Source of the DNA: a virus
Length of the DNA: 64,000 bases
Virus record (IMG/VR): IMGVR_UViG_3300034063_001054
Span: 124,001-188,000 of that record
Strand: one strand, 5' to 3'
The notes beneath the pieces were generated by a model. That model made no database searches and was not told the origin of the DNA. It saw only the letters and a list, made by a program, of their open reading frames with translations. A program made the translations under genes and the position numbers. Positions 27,546-35,818 of this stretch are shown piece by piece (positions within the stretch are counted from its first letter, which is position 1; the number at the start of each line of letters is the position of its first letter).

Positions 27546-28187
27546 ATGGCAAATAGTATTCAGTGTCAGGATATATTAAGTACAGATTCAGTTTTTTTCA
27601 ATGGATTAGCATTGGTAAATGGTGATATAGTATCAGCGTGGAATGACCCAGACCCAAATTTAGCAACGAGGGTTTGTTTAACAATAACAGATGTTGATGA
27701 CCCTATGGCATCAATTACTGCAAATACAATATATAATTCTTGTTATGAATGTTTAGTTAATAATTATACGATTGTTCAATTAGAATCTTGTGATAGTGCA
27801 ACCATTTTGTCTGTTGACATATCAGAATTTGGGGAAATTCCAACTATTGAGAGTGCTTATTTTATTAGAGCAACAGGTAGATATGATAGTTTTGTTGGTT
27901 GTTTCAAAGTCAGAACCTTTGGTCAAATTTCACTTGAGGATTATCTTCTTACTACTTTCTATACATTAGAGTTTCTTAGTACAGCGTCTTTTCCTGATTG
28001 TGACACTTGTTTATATGGTTTTTCAGCAGGTACGGAATCGGCTATTTGTAATGTGTGTTACGATGGAAGTGGATATACAACTACGACCGTTACAGCACCA
28101 CACCCAACTTGGACAAATGGTCAAGGACAAGCAGTAATACAACTAAATGCAGTAACATTAGGAGGACATAATGGTCTTAATAATTAA
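27546..28187 (+). CDS. Cys-rich putative virion protein with shared C-terminal module
   Basis: 213 residues with about a dozen cysteines, many in spaced pairs (NSCYECL, FPDCDTCLYG, ICNVCYDG). The last ~33 residues (APHPTWTNGQGQAVIQ then LNAVTLGGHNGLNN) are nearly repeated at the C-terminus of the next gene. This suggests a common docking or trimerisation tail. Likely a tail-tip, fibre or decoration protein; no homologous family recognised. Confidence 0.7.
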   Translation: MANSIQCQDILSTDSVFFNGLALVNGDIVSAWNDPDPNLATRVCLTITDVDDPMASITANTIYNSCYECLVNNYTIVQLESCDSATILSVDISEFGEIPTIESAYFIRATGRYDSFVGCFKVRTFGQISLEDYLLTTFYTLEFLSTASFPDCDTCLYGFSAGTESAICNVCYDGSGYTTTTVTAPHPTWTNGQGQAVIQLNAVTLGGHNGLNN

Positions 28188-28194
28188 ACAACGA

Positions 28195-28202
28195 TATTTA
28201 TA
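28195..28202 (+). promoter_or_regulatory. Late promoter-like element
   Basis: TATTTATA in the context GATATTTATAAATAAAA, ending 10 nt before the ATG at 28213. It matches the element found before many late genes on the other strand. Confidence 0.55.
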
Positions 28203-28212
28203 AATAAAAAAT

Positions 28213-28398
28213 ATGCCTACATATACTTACCCATTAAGTGCCACAAGTGCAAACACAGAATATTTACTTTGTGTTGAGTGTTCTGGTACTACTCGTACAG
28301 TCCAAACACCTCATCCAGTTTGGTCTGATGCCCAAAATAAACCTGTCATCCAAATGAACGCAGTTGTTTTGGGAGGACCTAATGGATTAAATAATTAA
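28213..28398 (+). CDS. Small protein with shared GGPNGLNN C-terminal module
   Basis: 61 residues. The C-terminal half (TPHPVWSDAQNKPVIQ and MNAVVLGGPNGLNN) is a close copy of the tail of the preceding 213-residue protein; the N-terminal half keeps one Cys pair (LLCVECSG). It has its own late promoter-like element. Probably a minor virion protein using the same attachment module. Confidence 0.75.
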   Translation: MPTYTYPLSATSANTEYLLCVECSGTTRTVQTPHPVWSDAQNKPVIQMNAVVLGGPNGLNN

Positions 28399-28404
28399 AA
28401 AAAT

Positions 28405-28869
28405 ATGAGAATTACAGAATCACAACTTAACAACTTAGTTAAAAAAATAGTTAATGAAAAGGATTATGGACAAATCCAAAACTATATGTTCTTTTCAAAC
28501 TTAGAACAAATGATAAGACAAGCTCAATTATTATTAGAGTTAGACCCTATGGAAGTTGAAGCTATCCTAAAAGGTGGTCACGATTGGGCTGATGACCATA
28601 TAACAGTAGCAAAAGAAAATCTAAGTCAGGTATTTGATTTTATGATGAATGAAACTCAATATGATGACTATGAAGAAGACGAAGAAATGGTTATGATGGA
28701 AGGGAAAAAGAAAACTGGTACAAAACTATGTAGTCGAGGAAAAGCTGCAGCTAAATCCAAATTCAAAGTGTACCCCTCCGCTTATGCGAACGGTTTTGCC
28801 GTTCAAGTTTGTAAAGGTAAAATGAAAGGATTAGATGGAAAGAAACGTTGTTCCCCACCTTATTGTTAA
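28405..28869 (+). CDS. Phage protein with basic Cys-rich C-terminal domain
   Basis: 154 residues. The N-terminal helix ITESQLNNLVKKIVNE is a type seen at the start of many phage virion or internal proteins and may be a prohead-targeting peptide. An acidic linker (DDYEEDEEMV) leads to a basic domain KLCSRGKAAAKSKFKVYPSAYAN...VCKG, ending CSPPYC; I have the impression that similar short domains recur in T4-like phages. Function unknown. Last gene before the terminator at 28883. Confidence 0.75.
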   Translation: MRITESQLNNLVKKIVNEKDYGQIQNYMFFSNLEQMIRQAQLLLELDPMEVEAILKGGHDWADDHITVAKENLSQVFDFMMNETQYDDYEEDEEMVMMEGKKKTGTKLCSRGKAAAKSKFKVYPSAYANGFAVQVCKGKMKGLDGKKRCSPPYC

Positions 28870-28882
28870 ATTATAAATTATT

Positions 28883-28915
28883 AAAAAGGTAGAATTATTT
28901 TCTACCTTTTTTTTT
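28883..28915 (+). terminator. Intrinsic terminator of the plus-strand virion operon
   Basis: An 11-bp perfect stem AAAAAGGTAGA/TCTACCTTTTT with a 7-nt loop, followed by an unbroken T run. It ends the long plus-strand transcription unit. Confidence 0.9.
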
Positions 28916-28943
28916 GTTTTATCAAAACCTATCCATATATTTG
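28914..28943 (+). promoter_or_regulatory. Bacteroidetes-type promoter
   Basis: TTG (28914-28916), 19-nt spacer, TATATTTG (28936-28943), matching TTG/TAnnTTTG. It lies immediately after the terminator and 26 nt before the ATG at 28970, so it starts an independent transcript. Confidence 0.75.
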
Positions 28944-28969
28944 TACTCAATCAAAAAATAAACAATCAT

Positions 28970-29404
28970 ATGGAAAAGTTCATCAAACGAATCACAAAAA
29001 GAATCTATGTCAAATGGTTAACTTGGAATAGTAAAAGTGTAGCCAAAAAAGAAAAAATCTCAGAAACCCAAAAAATGTGTATGTCAATTGCTCGTTCACT
29101 TATTACACATCCCGAATCAAAATTCTTGTTAGCACCTTTAAGTGGAAAACGTTATATCAAAAATGCAGAATTAGATTTGTTTTGCATCTTAGACCACGGA
29201 ACAATCAGTATCACAAATCACGTGTACCACTATGATGTTGTTGTTGGTGATAGAAATTGGGAAAGATTATCAAAAATGTATGATGGAAAAGTGGAAACAA
29301 TTAGACAAGAGTACGAAGACCAAATAATGTCACAAATAGAACACTCATTAGAAAACATAATAAAAAAGGTTAAATCACTATCTGATTTAACCCCTTCTAA
29401 ATAA
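28970..29404 (+). CDS. Hypothetical protein, 144 residues
   Basis: Not recognised. Basic N-terminus (KFIKRITKRIYVKW), a central beta-like part (LDLFCILDHGTISITNHVYHYDVVVGD) and a helical C-terminus. No membrane segment. It has its own host-type promoter, so it may be expressed early, unlike the late genes around it. Its stop directly abuts the stop of the convergent minus-strand gene. Confidence 0.75.
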   Translation: MEKFIKRITKRIYVKWLTWNSKSVAKKEKISETQKMCMSIARSLITHPESKFLLAPLSGKRYIKNAELDLFCILDHGTISITNHVYHYDVVVGDRNWERLSKMYDGKVETIRQEYEDQIMSQIEHSLENIIKKVKSLSDLTPSK

Positions 29405-30343
29405 TTATTTTTTCTTTGGTTTGTATGATGTCATCGTAGGTTTGTTACCAGTACCTAACTTTGGGTCTTTCTTTTCAGCCCTACGTTTCTGAGCACAAGC
29501 TGCTTGTTTCTGAGATGCGCTCATTTTACCAGCAACACCAGCTGCTCTACATTTGGGATATCCTTTTGTATCAGCTTCACTTCTTCCACAAGGAGGATGT
29601 TTACCATCTACTTTTCTACATATGTTAACCCAAGGTCCTTTAGGTTGTTTTGACCCCTTGGGTTTTTTCTTTGTTCCAAACCATACGGCCAAATCTTCAG
29701 TCAAAATTGGGGCTTCTTCATAACTCCATTCATTCATTGTGTGAACATTGTGGGTATCAATCTTGTAAGTATTGTCATTACCCTTTTCCCACATTCCAAC
29801 TACACGTTTGATATTATCCTTGGTAGTTGATTTAATACTTTTGTTATTAACTTCAGTATCAACAAATTCTGTAAATGGGGCTAAAGATTCTTTTTTCCAT
29901 TTTTTCATACCCAATTCTATGGGTGCATTGTACTCACCACCATAACCTGAGGTTACCTCTTTAATTGTTTTGTTGAATGGTTGGTTAATTTCATTTTTTG
30001 ATGGTCTTTTGATTTTGTGACCTGGAAATGGATTAATTACATCACCATCATCATCATTTCTTACAGGATTATTTTTTGCATATATTGATACCTTTTTTGC
30101 GATTGATTCTAATTTTTTTATTTCTTTTTTTGGTGTCTCCATTGACCCATCATAACTATCTGTTGCCAATTTCTGACTAAAATATTTGGATGCGGGTTCA
30201 TTAAAAGGTGCAAGTTGTGATTTATCAAATATTCTTTTTCCTGGTCTCAATGGTACAACAAATGAACCACGAGCTCCACTTGAATCTGAAGTGGCTTCTT
30301 TTAAAATCTCTTGTTTTAATTTCTTGACAATCTTATCTATCAT
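29405..30343 (-). CDS. Putative internal virion protein with DUF5872-like C-terminal domain
   Basis: 312 residues. The C-terminus GPWVNICRKVDGKHPPCGRSE ... GYPKCRAAGVAGKMS ... QKRRAEKK (within ~220-300) resembles the small Cys/Lys-rich domain annotated DUF5872 in phages; that name is from memory. The N-terminus EILKE-ATSDSSGARGSF resembles the predicted processing site of the capsid protein (INE-ATSDGSSGSF), so this may be a processed head or internal protein. Basic overall. Divergent from the plus-strand gene at 30359 with only 15 nt between starts. Confidence 0.7.
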   Translation of the reverse strand: MIDKIVKKLKQEILKEATSDSSGARGSFVVPLRPGKRIFDKSQLAPFNEPASKYFSQKLATDSYDGSMETPKKEIKKLESIAKKVSIYAKNNPVRNDDDGDVINPFPGHKIKRPSKNEINQPFNKTIKEVTSGYGGEYNAPIELGMKKWKKESLAPFTEFVDTEVNNKSIKSTTKDNIKRVVGMWEKGNDNTYKIDTHNVHTMNEWSYEEAPILTEDLAVWFGTKKKPKGSKQPKGPWVNICRKVDGKHPPCGRSEADTKGYPKCRAAGVAGKMSASQKQAACAQKRRAEKKDPKLGTGNKPTMTSYKPKKK

Positions 30344-30358
30344 TTGTATATTATTTTT

Positions 30359-30583
30359 ATGGAAGAAAAAGAATTATTCGGTAAATTATTTAATAGTGTT
30401 CCTTTATTAACTGATGACCACTTACAAACATTACTCGATGTAATGGATAGAGAACAAGCAATCTTTATGTTAGTACAAGCTGTAAAATACGCATATATGT
30501 CAGGTGTATATTCAATTGGTGAAGTTGAAGTAATTTCAAAATCTATTAGAATACTCTCCAGTAAAGAAACTAAGGATTCTTAG
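30359..30583 (+). CDS. Small helical protein, 74 residues
   Basis: ATG at 30359 (MEEKELFGKLF) is preferred to the upstream in-frame TTG. All-helical, acidic at the start, resembling small uncharacterised phage proteins with a DREQAIFMLVQAVKYAYMSG core. It is a single plus-strand gene inside the minus-strand late block. Its 3' end overlaps the convergent gene at 30570 by 14 nt. Function unknown. Confidence 0.65.
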   Translation: MEEKELFGKLFNSVPLLTDDHLQTLLDVMDREQAIFMLVQAVKYAYMSGVYSIGEVEVISKSIRILSSKETKDS

Positions 30584-30980
30584 AATCTATAGCATCTGAA
30601 GCATTTTCCTCAGGTTTACCTTGAACTGTTGAAGTTGCGACCCCAGTCACTTTACCACCATCAGTAGTTAATGCCCCAACTTTCATTTGTGACATTTCTA
30701 TTGGTTTAATTTGTCCAAAGTCACTTGGTAAATCTGTTTTAGTTGTCTCAGTAGAACTTGTCGTTATAGTAGGTGTTGTTGTCACTTTATCAGGTTGTCC
30801 TAACTTAGTTTTAATTGCGGCTAAGGTTTGTGGCCCGAACTGATTATCATCTTTTAACCCCAAAAGTTTTTGAATATCTGCGATAGATTTATTTTCTGTT
30901 GTTTGTTCAGCCAAAATATTTTTGTTATGTAAACTTAATATTCTTAATTTATCATTTTTATCAATTCTTATTTGTTTCAT
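30570..30980 (-). CDS. Small protein with peptidoglycan-binding-like helix motif
   Basis: 136 residues. N-terminal segment KLRILSLHNKNILAE is similar to the start of the next upstream gene and ends in an L-x-E site. Residues ~32-60 (IADIQKLLGLKDDNQFGPQTLAAIKTKLGQ, motif split across two lines) resemble a peptidoglycan-binding type 1 repeat (Qxx LG-G-FGPxTxxAxxxFQ). A threonine/serine-rich linker follows. A virion or cell-wall-interacting role is plausible but unproven. Confidence 0.6.
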   Translation of the reverse strand: MKQIRIDKNDKLRILSLHNKNILAEQTTENKSIADIQKLLGLKDDNQFGPQTLAAIKTKLGQPDKVTTTPTITTSSTETTKTDLPSDFGQIKPIEMSQMKVGALTTDGGKVTGVATSTVQGKPEENASDAIDSKNP

Positions 30981-30983
30981 ATT

Positions 30984-31466
30984 CTATTTCTTTGATAATA
31001 TATCATAAAGTTTGTTTATGTTTTCCTGACTTAAATCGGTACCACTCAAACCTGCAAGTTTTAAAACTTCAGGTATTTGTGGTTTTACACTATTTATGAC
31101 TTTCCCCATTCCAATAATATTAGTTCCACTTGTTACTGGTGTAATCTGTATCTTTCCATCAGTACCACAATAATAAGTTGACATTTCTTTAGTTGTTTTA
31201 TTCATCCTTCTACCATTCCCAAACCATAAAAAACCACTTCCATCATACATAACTGTATTATCCTTTCTTAAAATTGGTTTAACATTTTTAGATTGTACAA
31301 CACACGGAAATTTTTCCCAACCTGTTGTAATAATACCTGTTCCTAAAGTTTTAAATAAGTCGGAAAAGATATTTTCAGTCAGATATTGTTTTTTGGTTCT
31401 GTTTTCGTGTAAATTCAAAATCCTTTCTCTTTCGGATTCATTCAAAAAATATAACTTCTTATTCAT
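30984..31466 (-). CDS. Late virion-like protein, 160 residues
   Basis: Not recognised by family. Starts with NESERERILNLHENRTKK then QYLTE-N, an L-x-E site like those cleaved by T4-type prohead proteases. A mixed domain (SGFLWFGNGRRMN; YYCGTDGKIQITPV) follows. It has its own ATATTTATA element 13 nt upstream, so it is late. Followed after 3 nt by the 136-residue gene. Confidence 0.7.
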   Translation of the reverse strand: MNKKLYFLNESERERILNLHENRTKKQYLTENIFSDLFKTLGTGIITTGWEKFPCVVQSKNVKPILRKDNTVMYDGSGFLWFGNGRRMNKTTKEMSTYYCGTDGKIQITPVTSGTNIIGMGKVINSVKPQIPEVLKLAGLSGTDLSQENINKLYDILSKK

Positions 31467-31479
31467 AAAAATCTTTCTT

Positions 31480-31487
31480 TATAAATA
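31480..31487 (-). promoter_or_regulatory. Late promoter-like element
   Basis: Sense strand reads GATATTTATAAAGAAAG, 13 nt before the ATG at 31466. Confidence 0.6.
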
Positions 31488-31495
31488 TCATTAAT

Positions 31496-32176
31496 CTATG
31501 AAAACTTGTTACCCTTTTTAATATTTTCTATTCCCCACATTGGTTGAAGATTTTCTAACGACCAACACTTCTTAAACTCATCATCTCCACTACTCTCAAA
31601 TATAAACGATGATATTGGTTTAATATGGTCAATATGCCACTCACCATAGTTATCCCAATTCATCCCATCGTTAAATTGTTTTTGTAAATGTACAATAAGT
31701 TCCTCAGGTGAGTAACCCAAGATATCAAAGTAGTGTCCGTACTTCTGTAAATTGTTTTCTTTAAGTACTATGTATATTGCAGTTCTAAAGTTAGAGATGA
31801 GTTTATAAATTGGGTCAGTATGTCTTTTGTGTTTTTGATATTCTCGTTTTTTTTCTCGATGTTTATTAATATTATTTTCTCTCCATTCTTTATGATATGA
31901 ATTTAATTTATCCCTATTATTTTTTTGCCATTCTTTGTGATAAATCGTTTTCTTCTCTTTGTATTTTTCATAAGTTCTTTTATATGTGGCTTTTTTACCT
32001 CCTTTGAACTTTTTACCAGGGACACCAACTTTCACATTGTTTTCTTTTAATATACGTAATACAATATGTTTATTAATACCCAATCTTTCGGATATACTGG
32101 GACTACCCAACATTTCGTCATTGTATAACCTTATTATTTCGTTAACTATTTGTTTATCTAATTGTATCTTTTTCAT
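31496..32176 (-). CDS. HNH endonuclease, homing-type
   Basis: 226 residues. N-terminal helix-turn-helix (SPSISERLGINKHIVLRILK), a highly basic helical linker (KYKEKKTIYHKEWQKNN repeated in altered form), and a C-terminal HNH domain: EWHIDHIKPISSF, then CWSLENLQPMWGIENIKKG with the conserved Asn and His. Such enzymes are free-standing homing endonucleases in T4-like phages. It lies directly downstream of the capsid gene's terminator, without a clean late element (GATAAATA at 32181 on the opposite reading). Insertion by homing is likely. Confidence 0.85.
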   Translation of the reverse strand: MKKIQLDKQIVNEIIRLYNDEMLGSPSISERLGINKHIVLRILKENNVKVGVPGKKFKGGKKATYKRTYEKYKEKKTIYHKEWQKNNRDKLNSYHKEWRENNINKHREKKREYQKHKRHTDPIYKLISNFRTAIYIVLKENNLQKYGHYFDILGYSPEELIVHLQKQFNDGMNWDNYGEWHIDHIKPISSFIFESSGDDEFKKCWSLENLQPMWGIENIKKGNKFS

Positions 32177-32220
32177 ATAAGATAAATATAAACATAAAGT
32201 TGATTATTTCAATAATCAAT

Positions 32221-32249
32221 AAAAAAAAAAGGGACAAAAACTTGTCCCT
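32221..32249 (-). terminator. Terminator after the major capsid gene
   Basis: On the minus strand AGGGACAA-GTTT-TTGTCCCT followed by a run of ten T. It lies 25 nt past the capsid stop and before the HNH gene. Confidence 0.88.
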
Positions 32250-32273
32250 CTCGTCAATATTAACTAAGATTGA

Positions 32274-34142
32274 TTATCTCAATTCTTGTAAGTCGAATGT
32301 TCTAACACCATCAACTGTAATTCTTCCATAGAACCTGTTGTTCACCATTTTTTTAGCGTATCTAGTCATGATACCTTTGATTGGTGTAAAGTTGAATGGA
32401 TTATACATTGTTGGAGTCAATTGAAGTGGAACATACGGAGCATAGATGTAACCAGTATCAAGAAGTGACGTACCTTTGTGTCCAATTAACACTTGGTTAG
32501 GTGGGAAGTAAGGGTCACGATATACTTGGTATCTACCTGCTAATGTACCTACTCTTTCAATACCCATATTGTATTGGTCTTGGTCAGGAGAAGCATTTGA
32601 TACGTGGAAGTATTCCAAGTCATCAAAGATTGCAGAAACCTCAGAAGACACAACAATCCAGTTAGCACCACCTCTAAGAGTTGATTTGTGGATTTGAGCA
32701 GAAAGTTGGTTGATAGCAGTAATCAACGTTTGATTCCAATCTTTTTGAGTGTAAGAAGTAGTAGCACTAATTCTTCTCCATCCGTTGTAATCCCATCTTA
32801 GATTCCAAGCAGCACCTTTTCTAAGGTCACGTAGGATTTCTCTATCGATTTCAGCTGCAACTTGCTCAGAAAGAAGAGCAGTTAATTCAGCTTCAGCATC
32901 GATGTTGTGGAATGCAGCAACGTCTTGTGCTAATTCAGGAGACCATTGAGCTCTTAATTTTCTTTCAGTTACAGAAACAGTTACTGATTCAAGGTCGAAA
33001 GAAACTTCACCAATTTTGTCTTCAAATTCTAATTCTTCGTATCTTCTAAATACTGTTGTGAATGCAGTACCTGAAAGTGTACCAGTCAAAGTTGTACCTG
33101 TGTAACCATCTAAAGAGTCAGAACCACAATCAGCACATATTGGACAAGAAAGGTCTACCTCTAAGTAGATACAACCATCTTGACTACAAATGTCATTGTA
33201 AGTACCACCACCATTTGAAGGCCAAGTAGTTTTAGTATTAGTTGAAGTTGGAGAAACGATACCTTTACCATATTGTTGAGTTACAACACGGAATAATAAT
33301 GAGTTTCTTGTACCAGCAGCATTGTAAATAACATTACAAGGAGTTGTTGCACTGAAAGGTGAAGATGCTTGAGCGGCTGTTGCATATACTCTTAAATCAG
33401 ATAAGAATGCCTCAGTATCAATTTCATTACCATCAGGTGCAATAAGTTTACCAACACCAGTGTCAGCAAATCCACACATTTTGATAATTACTTTTCTTAC
33501 GTTAGTTGTTGCTGGATATTGAGATGTTGCATCAGTAAGTAATCCACTACTCCAAACTTGAACAGTAGCTGTTTGAGTAATAGCAGACCAACGACCTTTT
33601 GAATAATCAAATAAACCAGGAGGGTCTAAAGCAGCTTCATTACCTTCATAGAATAAATCATAAAGATTTTTTGCATAAGCACCAGTACTTGTACCATAAC
33701 CAGCACTTGTATCACCAGGATAGTTACCAGGACTTCCTACAGGTGCGTAGTGTTGACCACTATCACCAGCATTGAAGTTACCTGAAGGGTAAGTAGCACC
33801 AGTGTAACCTTGGATTTTAGGTACGAAGTAGAACAATTTACCAATAGGTAAGTTCATAGCTTGTACAGATACGATATCGTTAGCTAACAATTTAGAGAAA
33901 ACTCTTCTTACGATAGGAAATACAACAGTTTCGAAAGAACCTGAACTTCCATCAGAAGTTGCTTCATTGATTAAGAAAGAAGCTTGGTTTTCATATAACT
34001 GAGCTACGTTTTCTTTTAGGTGGCCTCTAAGACCTTCAAGGAATCCTAATTTATCCCATTTGTTGATAGTATCTTCTTTGATAACTTTAAGGTGTTTCAA
34101 ACCAATATTACCAACAAGACCCGATTCTAATAATGCTCCCAT
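32274..34142 (-). CDS. 23: Major capsid protein, T4 gp23-like
   Basis: 622 residues. The segment FETVVFPIVRRVFSKLLANDIVSVQAMN (start ~72) followed by GKLFYFVPK is the gp23 N-arm signature, and the C-terminal part (EINREIL-type helix, DRSEVSAIF-type region, GHKGTSLLDTGYIYAPYVP) fits the HK97-like gp23 core. LINE-ATSD at residues 58-64 is a likely prohead protease site removing a ~60-residue propeptide, as T4 gp23 is cut after E65. Longer than T4 gp23 (521), with a Cys-rich insertion (CPICADCG). Second gene of the core-capsid operon. Confidence 0.88.
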   Translation of the reverse strand: MGALLESGLVGNIGLKHLKVIKEDTINKWDKLGFLEGLRGHLKENVAQLYENQASFLINEATSDGSSGSFETVVFPIVRRVFSKLLANDIVSVQAMNLPIGKLFYFVPKIQGYTGATYPSGNFNAGDSGQHYAPVGSPGNYPGDTSAGYGTSTGAYAKNLYDLFYEGNEAALDPPGLFDYSKGRWSAITQTATVQVWSSGLLTDATSQYPATTNVRKVIIKMCGFADTGVGKLIAPDGNEIDTEAFLSDLRVYATAAQASSPFSATTPCNVIYNAAGTRNSLLFRVVTQQYGKGIVSPTSTNTKTTWPSNGGGTYNDICSQDGCIYLEVDLSCPICADCGSDSLDGYTGTTLTGTLSGTAFTTVFRRYEELEFEDKIGEVSFDLESVTVSVTERKLRAQWSPELAQDVAAFHNIDAEAELTALLSEQVAAEIDREILRDLRKGAAWNLRWDYNGWRRISATTSYTQKDWNQTLITAINQLSAQIHKSTLRGGANWIVVSSEVSAIFDDLEYFHVSNASPDQDQYNMGIERVGTLAGRYQVYRDPYFPPNQVLIGHKGTSLLDTGYIYAPYVPLQLTPTMYNPFNFTPIKGIMTRYAKKMVNNRFYGRITVDGVRTFDLQELR

Positions 34143-34178
34143 TTTCTATTTTTTTTAGTTTAGTTTGCAGTTTATTGT

Positions 34179-35729
34179 TTATTTTAATTTTGACATTAAA
34201 TCTTTCATTCTAAGGAATTGAGGATTTTCGTAAGTTTTTGACTCAATCAAGTTAATTGATGAACCATTTGAAGGACTTTTTTGAATTGTTCTTTCGATTG
34301 ATTCATTAACTTGTTTTCCTGTAGAAGGAGTTAATTCGTCTTTAATAATTTTGTAAAGATTTTTTGATTCTTTAAGAGTTTCTACACCATCAAATCTTTT
34401 CAGAATGTTAATTTTTTCTTGTTTTGAAGTTGAATGTTCTGTAAACAATCTTGTCGCATAAGCTAAGTTTGAATTAAATATTGCAACTTCATTTAATTTA
34501 TTTCTGAAAACGTTTAATGCTTTTCTGTATTCCTCATTTTTTTCTCTAAGTAAATTTACTTCTTGAGATTCGATAGATTCTTTTCTGATATGACGTGGTG
34601 CTGCTTTTGGTTTTGGAAGACCTTCTCTACCCCAATATTTACCATTACCTAGTGTTCTTGAAGCTTCTTTAGTTTCCCTTTTTTCAAAATCTGAACCTTT
34701 GTGAGTTTTTGATTTCATACCTTTTTTTCCGGTATAATCTTCTTCACCTTTGTGAGTTTTTGATTTATCGCCTTTGTTCATACCATATTTACCCTCCTTA
34801 AATTCACCTTGTAAACTTGGTGATTTTTTGTCGAATTCATACTTCGGTCCTTTACCAGTATATGGTGCTTCATCACCCTTTTTCATTTTCTTTGTTGGGA
34901 AGTCCATAACCTTTCCATAGTTAAATTTAGGTCCGTGTCCAATACCAACTCCTTTCGGTTTTCTGGCTTTCTTTGCTTCCATTAAATCATCCATTTCCTC
35001 GTCCATAGAATCATCCATTTCCTCGTCCATTTCGATTTCATAGATTGGTTCATCCATTTCCATCATATCCATGTCATCCATTTCCATCATATCCATGTCA
35101 TCCATTTCCATCATATCTATGTCATCCATTTCCATCATATCCATGTCATCCATTTCTTCGTCAGTTTCCATTTCGAGTTCATAGATTGGTTCATCCATTT
35201 CATACATTTCTTCATCCATATCTAACCCTTCACGTACAATGTAATACTCTTTATTAGTCTCATCATCAGATAGTTCAATGTTACCTTCACCATCTTCAAC
35301 CACCGATATTTTGTCAGTATCTTTCATTCTTGAAAATACTTTCATTACGTTTTCGATTGGTTCATTTGTTAAATCAATTGTAACATCTTCATCATCTTCC
35401 ATTTCTTCATCGTCTTCAAATTCCATGTCTTCATCATCCATTTCGTCTTCCATGTCTTCATCATCCATTTCGTCTTCATCGTCCATTTCGTCTTCCATGT
35501 CTTCATCATCCATTTCGTCATCGAATTCAACATCAGCAATGTCAGATTCTTCTTCTTCTGAATCAACCTCTTCTTCGTCTTCTTGTTCGTTAAGAGATTC
35601 TTTTACTAATTCCTTGATTTCTTGTCTCATTACTGAACCAAGTATTCCTTTTGCATTCTCAGCAACCGCTTCTTCCAAATTTTTCATTTGAATGATTGCC
35701 TCTTCTAAAATGTTTTTTTCTTCAGCCAT
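34179..35729 (-). CDS. Acidic prohead core/scaffold-like protein with repeats
   Basis: 516 residues, immediately before the capsid gene and after the protease, the position of T4 gp22 scaffold. Residues ~50-260 are extremely acidic, with Asp/Glu/Met repeats (MDDEDMEDE units and MEMDDMDM units); a basic Lys/Gly region (GKGPKYEFDKK, KSKTHKG twice) and a helical C-terminus (NEEYRKALNVFRNKLNEVA; ENPQFLRMKDLMSKLK) follow. T4-like scaffolds end in a capsid-binding helix, as here. Two late elements precede it. Scaffold role is inferred from order and composition. Confidence 0.75.
   Translation of the reverse strand: MAEEKNILEEAIIQMKNLEEAVAENAKGILGSVMRQEIKELVKESLNEQEDEEEVDSEEEESDIADVEFDDEMDDEDMEDEMDDEDEMDDEDMEDEMDDEDMEFEDDEEMEDDEDVTIDLTNEPIENVMKVFSRMKDTDKISVVEDGEGNIELSDDETNKEYYIVREGLDMDEEMYEMDEPIYELEMETDEEMDDMDMMEMDDIDMMEMDDMDMMEMDDMDMMEMDEPIYEIEMDEEMDDSMDEEMDDLMEAKKARKPKGVGIGHGPKFNYGKVMDFPTKKMKKGDEAPYTGKGPKYEFDKKSPSLQGEFKEGKYGMNKGDKSKTHKGEEDYTGKKGMKSKTHKGSDFEKRETKEASRTLGNGKYWGREGLPKPKAAPRHIRKESIESQEVNLLREKNEEYRKALNVFRNKLNEVAIFNSNLAYATRLFTEHSTSKQEKINILKRFDGVETLKESKNLYKIIKDELTPSTGKQVNESIERTIQKSPSNGSSINLIESKTYENPQFLRMKDLMSKLK
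35051..35146 (-). repeat. 24-bp tandem repeat in the scaffold-like gene
   Basis: Four adjacent copies of a 24-bp unit with at most one substitution, encoding the eight-residue repeat MDDMDMME. Divisible by three, so copy number can change without breaking the frame. Confidence 0.9.
35422..35519 (-). repeat. Second acidic tandem repeat in the scaffold-like gene
   Basis: Three near copies of a 27-33 bp unit (GACGAAATGGATGATGAAGA core on the coding strand) encoding MDDEDMEDE-type repeats. In-frame, same likely slippage origin as the 24-bp array. Confidence 0.8.
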
Positions 35730-35753
35730 TTTTGGTTTTTTGTATTTTTATTC

Positions 35754-35761
35754 TATAAATA
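35754..35761 (-). promoter_or_regulatory. Late promoter-like element, proximal
   Basis: Sense strand ACATATTTATAGAATAAAA, 24 nt before the scaffold ATG at 35729; the nearer of two tandem elements for the scaffold-capsid operon. Confidence 0.62.
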
Positions 35762-35818
35762 TGTTAATACTTTAAAAAAACTTTTGTAGAGTTATAAACA
35801 AACCCAAAAAAGTTTATT

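Noticed and set aside
28199-28206. T4-orientation late box TATAAATA on the plus strand
   Set aside because: It is the overlapping half of TATTTATAAATA; across all genes the sense-strand form that recurs is TATTTATA, so I annotated that orientation.
35051-35146. Regular repeats resembling a CRISPR array
   Set aside because: Units are directly adjacent with no unique spacers and encode an in-frame peptide repeat.
35045-35691. Open frames on the opposite strand of the acidic scaffold-like gene (Pro/His- and Ser-rich)
   Set aside because: They are mirror translations of low-complexity GAT/GAA-type repeats, with no start context or homology.
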